DNA from: Bacteroidales bacterium
GTDB lineage: Bacteria; Bacteroidota; Bacteroidia; Bacteroidales; UBA932
Direction: 5' to 3'
Assembly: GCA_017549505.1 (NCBI GenBank)
Contig: JAFYUS010000008.1
Span: 1-36,532 of the forward strand
Length of the DNA: 36,532 bases
Part shown: positions 31,119 through 36,532 of the stretch, one piece after another
Layout of the letters: each line of letters begins with the position of its first letter
Numbering within the stretch: the first letter of the stretch is position 1
Made by a program: the position numbers and the translations under genes
Notes under the pieces: model-generated
Told to the model about the DNA's origin: nothing
The model's database searches: none
What the model saw: the letters and a program-made list of their open reading frames with translations, nothing else

Positions 31119-32119
31119 TATCCTATGATTTCATTTATCTTGTCAAGCTCTTCCTTTGTGAAGACGGTGTTTCTGATGGCATTGAGGTTGTCGTCGATCT
31201 GAGCTGTGCTGCTGGCTCCGATGATTACCGAGGTCACGTAGTCGTCCTTGAGATTCCATGCCAGAGCCATCTGTGCAAGACTCTGCCCTCTGGACTGGGC
31301 CAGCTCGTTGAGCTTGCGCAGCTTCTGTACGAATTCCGGAGTGAGCACGGCCTTGTCAAGTGAGGCGTTTCTTGCCGCTCTTGAATCAGAAGGAATGCCG
31401 TCGAGGTATCTGTCAGTGAGAAGTCCCTGGGCGAGAGGGGAGAAGGAAATGAATCCTGATCCCTTTTCCTTCGCCTTTGCCAGTATGCCTTCGGTTTCCG
31501 GCTCACGGTTGAGGATGTTGTACTTGCCCTGGTACAGCAGGCAAGGAACATCTCTCGAGACGAGATAGTCATATGCATGGTCGAGGACTTCGCAAGGGTA
31601 GTTGGATATTCCTACATATAGGGCCTTTCCGCTTCTGACTATGTCCACGAGCGCCTGAAGGGTCTCTTCTACAGGTGTGACAGGGTCGAATCTGTGGGTG
31701 TAGAAAATGTCCACATAATCCAGCTTCATCCTCTTCAGACTCTGGTTGAGGCTGCTGATGAGATACTTTCTCGAACCCCATTCTCCGTATGGGCCGGGCC
31801 ACATGTCGTAACCTGCCTTTGACGAGATGAAAAGCTCGTCCCTGTATGGACGCAGGTCGCTTTCCATTATCTGGCCGAACGTAGCTTCTGCGCTTCCGTA
31901 TGAAGGACCGTAATTGTTTGCAAGGTCGAAATGGCATATGCCTTTGTCAAATGCATGAAGGACCATTTCCCTGCTCCTTGAAAGAGGGGCCTGGTCGCCG
32001 AAGTTATGCCATAGTCCGAGGGATACTTCCGGAATGAGGATGCCGCTATTGCCGCATCTGCGATACTTCATTCCGTTTTCATAACGGTCATCTGCCGCTG
32101 AATACACTGGATTGATCAT
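31118..32119 (-). CDS. Aldo/keto reductase (YghZ / Gpr-like)
   Basis: NADPH-dependent oxidoreductase of 333 residues with the TIM-barrel AKR fold. The catalytic tetrad is visible: D65 (HFDLANNYG), Y70, K101 (SSKAGY) and H142 (YTHRFD). The motif YGSAEATFG and the segment GYDMWPGPYGEWGSRKYL match the YghZ-like L-glyceraldehyde-3-phosphate reductase branch. The physiological substrate is not certain; the family also reduces methylglyoxal and other aldehydes. It is the first gene of the - operon, with a promoter in the 68-bp divergent gap to asnA. Confidence 0.9.
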   Translation of the reverse strand: MINPVYSAADDRYENGMKYRRCGNSGILIPEVSLGLWHNFGDQAPLSRSREMVLHAFDKGICHFDLANNYGPSYGSAEATFGQIMESDLRPYRDELFISSKAGYDMWPGPYGEWGSRKYLISSLNQSLKRMKLDYVDIFYTHRFDPVTPVEETLQALVDIVRSGKALYVGISNYPCEVLDHAYDYLVSRDVPCLLYQGKYNILNREPETEGILAKAKEKGSGFISFSPLAQGLLTDRYLDGIPSDSRAARNASLDKAVLTPEFVQKLRKLNELAQSRGQSLAQMALAWNLKDDYVTSVIIGASSTAQIDDNLNAIRNTVFTKEELDKINEIIG

Positions 32120-32129
32120 GAAATTTAAG

Positions 32130-32167
32130 TTTGATTCCTACAAATATACTTATTTTATCTAATTTTG
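32130..32167 (+). promoter_or_regulatory. Promoter of asnA
   Basis: TAATTTTG (32160-32167) matches TAnnTTTG and lies 20 nt before the ATG at 32188. A TTTG at 32130-32133 is 26 nt upstream, somewhat far for the usual spacing. It overlaps the opposing promoter on -, so the two may influence each other. Confidence 0.45.
32141..32148 (-). promoter_or_regulatory. Promoter -7 box for the aldo/keto reductase-murI operon
   Basis: On - the sequence reads TATATTTG, an exact -7 match, 21 nt before the start codon. No clear TTTG is seen at -33, where the - strand reads CTTTTAAAAC. Confidence 0.45.
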
Positions 32168-32187
32168 TTGTTTTAAAAGATGTGAAT

Positions 32188-33225
32188 ATGGCGCTGGTGA
32201 TTCCGGAAGGATACAGAAATATTTTGGGAAATCTCGAGAATACAGAGAAGGCGATCAAGGCGGTCAAGGATATGTTCCAGGACAACCTTTCCGCGCAGCT
32301 TGCCCTGCTCAGGGTTACTGCACCTATGGTTGTCCTGAGCGGTACAGGTCTGAATGACGACCTTAACGGAGTTGAGAGTCCGGTGTCGTTCCCTGTCAAG
32401 GATATGGACGGATGCAAAGCGGAAGTTGTGCATTCTCTTGCAAAATGGAAGAGGATGAAACTTGCACAGATGGGTGTTCCTTCCGGAAGGGGTATCTATG
32501 CGGATATGAATGCCCTGCGTCCTGAAGAGGAACTGGATAACATCCATTCCATCTATGTGGACCAGTGGGATTGGGAGAAGGTAATATCTCCGGAAGACAG
32601 GACTCTAGCATTTCTTAAGAAGACAGTCAGAAGTATATACGAGGCCATAAAGGTTACCGAAAACAAACTGTACGTCGAGTTCCCTCAGATCGAGCCGATG
32701 CTCCCTGAGGATATTTTCTTCATTCATGCGGAGCAGCTGCTGCAGATGTATCCGGACCTTTCTCCGAAGGAGAGGGAGGATGCTGTCGTAAAGGAACATA
32801 AGGCGGTGTTCGTGATCGGAATCGGAGGTTTGCTCTCGGATGGAAAGGCTCATGACGGACGTGCGGCGGATTACGATGACTGGTCGACTCTCAATGAAGA
32901 AGGATATGAAGGTCTGAACGGTGACCTCCTTCTATGGAATCCGGTGCTCGAGAGTGCCTTCGAGGTTTCAAGCATGGGTATAAGGGTGGATCCGTCCGCT
33001 CTGATCAGACAATTGGAGCTTCGCGGCGAAGGACATAAGGCAGGACTGATGTATCATAGGATGCTCCTGGAAGGCAGGATGCCTCTCACGATAGGAGGTG
33101 GTATCGGTCAGTCTCGTCTTTGCATGTTCCTTCTGCGTAAGGCACATATCGGAGAGATACAGAGCAGTCTGTGGCCGGAGAATATGGTGGAAAGATGCCG
33201 GGAGGCTGGAATAGACCTTGCATAA
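32188..33225 (+). CDS. asnA: Aspartate--ammonia ligase (asparagine synthetase A)
   Basis: ATP-dependent synthesis of asparagine from aspartate and ammonia. It has 345 residues, full length, and is homologous to class II aminoacyl-tRNA synthetases. Conserved blocks: NLSAQLALLRVTAPM, SGTGLNDDLNG, VVHSLAKWKRM, YVDQWDWE, and the C-terminal motif 3 region PLTIGGGIGQSR. ATG 32188 is chosen because it fits the family N-terminus (MALVIPEGYRNILGNLENTEKAI); the open frame upstream is non-homologous. The gene is divergent from the aldo/keto reductase operon and is followed by prfB 38 nt later. Confidence 0.96.
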   Translation: MALVIPEGYRNILGNLENTEKAIKAVKDMFQDNLSAQLALLRVTAPMVVLSGTGLNDDLNGVESPVSFPVKDMDGCKAEVVHSLAKWKRMKLAQMGVPSGRGIYADMNALRPEEELDNIHSIYVDQWDWEKVISPEDRTLAFLKKTVRSIYEAIKVTENKLYVEFPQIEPMLPEDIFFIHAEQLLQMYPDLSPKEREDAVVKEHKAVFVIGIGGLLSDGKAHDGRAADYDDWSTLNEEGYEGLNGDLLLWNPVLESAFEVSSMGIRVDPSALIRQLELRGEGHKAGLMYHRMLLEGRMPLTIGGGIGQSRLCMFLLRKAHIGEIQSSLWPENMVERCREAGIDLA

Positions 33226-33232
33226 AAATCAT

Positions 33233-33240
33233 TATATTTG
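33233..33240 (+). promoter_or_regulatory. Promoter -7 box of prfB
   Basis: TATATTTG, an exact -7 match, 23 nt before the prfB ATG and 7 nt after the asnA stop. No convincing -33 TTTG is found, as that region lies in the end of asnA. Confidence 0.5.
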
Positions 33241-33263
33241 CACGATTTAAGAAACTGGATCAG

Positions 33264-34328
<1,065 letters not shown>

Positions 34329-34353
34329 TGTTGAAATTGTAACATTTATTTTA

Positions 34354-34386
34354 CATATCGGCCTGCAACATTTGCAGGCCGATATG
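34354..34386. terminator. Perfect 15-bp hairpin after prfB, probable terminator
   Basis: CATATCGGCCTGCAA (34354-34368) pairs perfectly with TTGCAGGCCGATATG (34372-34386) around a 3-nt CAT loop. There is no T tract after it, so termination by this hairpin alone is uncertain. It could also stabilise the prfB mRNA 3' end. A TTTG at 34401-34404 may be the -33 box of the next gene. Confidence 0.6.
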
Positions 34387-34435
34387 CATCTATAGGGGCG
34401 TTTGGTTTTTGTAATTAAGAATAAATACTATAGAA

Positions 34436-35797
34436 ATGAAGCGTCTCATATCGTTTTTGCTGATAACTATCGTGTGTATGGCCTCTGCAATGGCGCAGAC
34501 AGCCAAGACAGAGGATTCGGAAAATCAGAAATTCCCGTTTGCAATCAAGGCGTATCCATTCAGAGGCATGTATCTGGATAAAGGAGTACATTGGGATAAA
34601 TTTGCTCCTGCCGGTCCTGCCGGTGTACATATGGGGTTTGAGCTGCCGTCGAGAAATTTACGTCCGTGGCAGCAGTATCTCAGCGATCCTACTGTCGGTA
34701 TAGGTGTGTCATGGCTTGATTTCGGACATGATATGCTCGGAATGGGTGTGGCTATCTATCCGTACATCCTTCTTGATGCCATCGATACAGAATATTTCCA
34801 GATGAGGTTCAAGGTGGCCGGAGGTGCCGGTTTCGTGTCAGAACATTGGTACACCCAGGAGGACCAGGATCCGGACCATTATTACGAACCTACAGTAAAT
34901 ACAATCTTCGGATGTACTCTCAATGCTTATCTGAACGCCGGTATCAACCTTAATGTGCCGATAACGCGTTATCTTGCCTTCGGCGGTGAGTTCGGTTTCT
35001 TTCATATGAGCAACGGACGTACTTGCATGCCTAATATCGGTGTGAACTCGCTTTACGGATCTGTGGGAGTTACTGCAACGTTCAATTCTGATGTGGAGAA
35101 GAAGCCTGTGCGTTATATCGACCAACCGTATGGATGGGCGATTAATATAACAGGTGCAGCTGGAGCACAGAAGCCAGCCATAGAGGATAAGAACAGATTC
35201 CTTATCTCAAGTCTCCATGTCGGTGGTGTGTATCATGTCAACAACTGGTATGGAGTAGGTCTCGGACTGGACGTCTTCTACAATGATGCTGTAACGAAGT
35301 TCAGTGGCAGGTCACTATATTGTAACGGAGAGTATGACATCGATGGAGTGATGGTGGATTGTACGACCTGCGGTGATTCAAAGGATGTAGACTATACATT
35401 TGCCCAGAAGGTACGTTCCGGTCTTGCGCTGAATAATGAGTTCAAGTTCGGTGTGATGACAGCGATAGTTGACTGGGGTATGTACTTCTATAATCCTTCG
35501 CGTAATATCTACTATGATTATCATAAGGACAATTATGGAAAGGTCGTGCCTAAACGAGAGCTTGCCTATGTCTCTCCTTGGGGAGCTGGAGCAGAAGAGG
35601 CCTTCCACTATATCAGATTGGGAGCCAAATGTCGCGTATGGGATAATCTCTATGCTCAGGTGACCATGAAGTGCCACCTTCATATCGCAGAATATATCGA
35701 ATGGGGAATAGGCTATCAGATTCCGTTCTACAAGAAAGGAAGCCGCAGAAGTGACGACGGCATAGTCTTCCACCACAAGAAGGACTGGTGGAAGTAG
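34436..35797 (+). CDS. PagL-like outer-membrane acyloxyacyl hydrolase family protein
   Basis: A 453-residue predicted outer-membrane protein with signal peptide MKRLISFLLITIVCMASAMAQ (1-21). The body is rich in amphipathic aromatic strands and glycine, as expected of a beta-barrel. The segment FHMSNGRTCMPNIGVN (189-204) matches the HxSNx(6)NxG pattern of PagL lipid A 3-O-deacylases, with H190 and S192 as the expected catalytic pair. The protein is much longer than PagL (about 150 residues): a second block after residue about 225 again looks barrel-like (FLISSLHVGGVYHVNNWYGV). Lipid A deacylation is therefore possible but not proven. It stands alone between the prfB hairpin and a candidate small RNA. 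Confidence 0.68.
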   Translation: MKRLISFLLITIVCMASAMAQTAKTEDSENQKFPFAIKAYPFRGMYLDKGVHWDKFAPAGPAGVHMGFELPSRNLRPWQQYLSDPTVGIGVSWLDFGHDMLGMGVAIYPYILLDAIDTEYFQMRFKVAGGAGFVSEHWYTQEDQDPDHYYEPTVNTIFGCTLNAYLNAGINLNVPITRYLAFGGEFGFFHMSNGRTCMPNIGVNSLYGSVGVTATFNSDVEKKPVRYIDQPYGWAINITGAAGAQKPAIEDKNRFLISSLHVGGVYHVNNWYGVGLGLDVFYNDAVTKFSGRSLYCNGEYDIDGVMVDCTTCGDSKDVDYTFAQKVRSGLALNNEFKFGVMTAIVDWGMYFYNPSRNIYYDYHKDNYGKVVPKRELAYVSPWGAGAEEAFHYIRLGAKCRVWDNLYAQVTMKCHLHIAEYIEWGIGYQIPFYKKGSRRSDDGIVFHHKKDWWK

Positions 35798-35823
35798 CCT
35801 TTTTGAAGTTGATAAGTACAGGT

Positions 35824-35854
35824 TTTGCAAATAGAGAAAAACTGCATATCTTAT
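35824..35854 (+). promoter_or_regulatory. Promoter of the candidate small RNA
   Basis: TTTG (35824-35827), an exact 19-nt spacer, then TATCTTAT (35847-35854), two mismatches from TAnnTTTG. The -7 box lies in a small palindrome, CTGCATA-TCT-TATGCAG (35842-35858). Confidence 0.5.
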
Positions 35855-35861
35855 GCAGCAT

Positions 35862-35994
35862 AATCAGTAAGTCGTGGTAGGACGATGTAATGGGTAGTGC
35901 GAAGTCCCCGCCTGCATTGCATCACACCTCAGGGCGTAAACCTCCGCCACGCATAAGGGGCAAAAGTTAAGCATCTCACATGAGATGCTTTTTT
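35862..35994 (+). ncRNA. Candidate structured small RNA of unknown family
   Basis: About 130 nt with promoter and terminator but no ORF. It folds by hand into one long irregular hairpin. The outer helix is CGTGG (35873-35877) with CCACG (35947-35951), continued by AGG (35879-35881) with CCT (35941-35943). The inner 9-bp helix is GATGTAATG (35884-35892) with CATTGCATC (35915-35923). A 17-nt one-sided bulge (35924-35940) lies on the 3' side, and the apical part is GGTAGTGCGAAGTCCCCGCC. A terminator at 35969-35994 ends it. The shape (closing stem, large asymmetric bulge, terminal stem) recalls 6S RNA, but I recognise no 6S, SRP, RNase P, tmRNA or riboswitch consensus. Confidence 0.5.
35969..35994. 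terminator. Terminator of the candidate small RNA
   Basis: AAGCATCT (35969-35976) pairs with AGATGCTT (35983-35990) around CACATG, followed by TTTT. A-rich sequence on the left means it may also act for transcription on the - strand. Confidence 0.85.
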
Positions 35995-35998
35995 CGTT

Positions 35999-36261
35999 CT
36001 ATTCGCTTGAGATTGCGGTAATACAGTACATAATCATAATACGCTCGAATCCAATTGTAATACTGCAAGAGTTGAAAGGTAACTTTTTGCGGCGTGCTCG
36101 CTGGTCTCGACAATTGAAACCATCCTGATGTTGATGTATTCCTTCAACGAAAGGTTGAACTTTCGTTGAGATGGATTCTTCTCTTTCCATTCTCGGTAAA
36201 AGTCTCTGATGATTTGTTCTCTCTTCTTGATGTCTTCAATTGTGTACCCTTCAGGTATCAT
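35999..36261 (-). pseudogene. Decayed small Bacteroidales hypothetical gene
   Basis: A 75-residue ORF (36261 to 36034) reads MIPEGYTIEDIKKREQIIRD, then LKEYINIRMVSIVETSEHAA, then SYLSTLAVLQLDSSVL. It resembles, from memory, a family of about 140-residue Bacteroidales hypothetical proteins in which LAVLQLDxIL lies mid-protein and the end reads QYCITAI. Here the frame stops directly after LQLDSSVL, while MIMYCITAISSE is found in another frame ending at 35999. This looks like loss of the middle of the gene plus a frameshift. On -, a TAATTTTG (36285-36292) could be its -7 box. The function of the family is unknown to me. It could also be a genuine short gene. Confidence 0.5.
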
Positions 36262-36425
36262 AATAGGTTCATATTAGTTTCAGGCAAAATTAATATGAGT
36301 ATGTGCCAGAGCGCGATACAATGGATTGTTTTCTATGGGATGTTTCGTATATTTACACAGACAAATCGGGATTTAGTTATGGAATTGGAAGTATTGCCAC
36401 ATAACTCTCGTTATATCTAAAAACA
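36262..36425. other. Intergenic region without a supported gene
   Basis: Together with the small RNA and decayed ORF this fills the 634-bp gap after the PagL-like gene. On + a TATATTTA at 36348-36355 resembles a -7 box and would serve the lipoprotein gene at 36432. A 13-codon ORF (36379-36420, MELEVLPHNSRYI) precedes that gene but has no supporting evidence. Confidence 0.4.
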
Positions 36426-36431
36426 ATGCAT

Positions 36432-36532
36432 ATGAAAAGGATTCTCCAAATGGTAGGGATGTCGCTGACAATGCTCATATTGGCATCCTGCGCTGAAAAA
36501 CTCGAAAGCAATTCGATAAAGTCTGAATCTTA
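36432..36532 (+). CDS. Lipoprotein, N-terminal fragment (runs off window end)
   Basis: The first 33 codons of a + strand gene cut by the window end. MKRILQMVGMSLTMLILASC is a classic lipoprotein signal with Cys20 and a consensus LASC lipobox. The mature start AEKLESNSIKSES is polar. An ATG six bases upstream (36426) is in frame and would add Met-His; 36432 is preferred because it begins the signal peptide properly. Nothing can be said about function. Confidence 0.75.
   Translation, partial: MKRILQMVGMSLTMLILASCAEKLESNSIKSES

Noticed and set aside
33171-33263. Upstream in-frame extension of prfB
   Set aside because: It overlaps the end of asnA in another frame, and the RF2 family N-terminus begins at 33264.
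35862-35994. Riboswitch or leader of a downstream + gene
   Set aside because: A terminator closes the element and the next + gene starts more than 400 bp later; no known aptamer core is recognised.
36379-36420. 13-codon ORF before the last lipoprotein gene as a leader peptide
   Set aside because: There is no attenuator hairpin, no run of one amino acid codon and no conservation evidence.

Overview
The window looks like chromosome of a Bacteroidales bacterium (phylum Bacteroidota) of moderate G+C. Four things point there: Bacteroidota-type promoters (TTTG, about 20 nt, TAnnTTTG), almost no Shine-Dalgarno sequences, many lipoproteins with late lipobox cysteines, and phylum-typical families (DUF4295, DUF4296, DUF3575, FimB/Mfa2, CCDC81-type HU, DUF4922, DUF6515). 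I cannot name the genus. No phage, insertion sequence, CRISPR array or rRNA is visible.

Layout. 1-8866: housekeeping block, all on +. It holds the 3' end of signal peptidase I, then rpmB-rpmG-DUF4295, a strong terminator, ftsY, pheT, a DUF4296 lipoprotein, an amidohydrolase, a radical SAM protein, D-aminoacyl-tRNA deacylase and deoC. 8867-8998: three consecutive perfect or near-perfect hairpins and a promoter. 9023-14789: a five-gene surface (fimbrial) operon: a lipoprotein with a HELAH zinc-protease motif, a DUF3575 protein, an OmpA-like lipoprotein with a repeat tail, a fimbrillin-like lipoprotein and a FimB/Mfa2-like anchor. 14854-18454: tRNA-Leu(CAG), a GH3 beta-glucosidase lipoprotein, a D-2-hydroxyacid dehydrogenase and, on -, tRNA-Asn(GTT). 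18647-29351: nine tightly packed + genes: HU-domain membrane protein, acyl-ACP thioesterase, Nudix hydrolase, GT2 glycosyltransferase, DUF4922-SpoIID fusion, AmpG-like permease, serpin, NamZ-type muramidase and DUF6515 protein. 29424-32119 (-): aldo/keto reductase, murI, polysaccharide deacetylase. 32188-35797 (+): asnA, prfB, and a PagL-like outer-membrane protein. 35798-36532: a candidate small RNA with promoter and terminator, a decayed small ORF on -, and the 5' end of another lipoprotein gene.

Together: the first block serves translation and protein export (SRP receptor, signal peptidase, ribosomal proteins, PheRS beta, DTD, and later RF2). The accessory interest lies in the envelope. 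One operon probably builds a surface fimbria with its own putative metallopeptidase. A second cluster joins functions that cut (SpoIID, NamZ), import (AmpG-like) and, nearby on the other strand, make precursors for (MurI) peptidoglycan. A PagL-like protein suggests lipid A remodelling. Functional links between neighbouring genes are inferred from order and spacing, not demonstrated.
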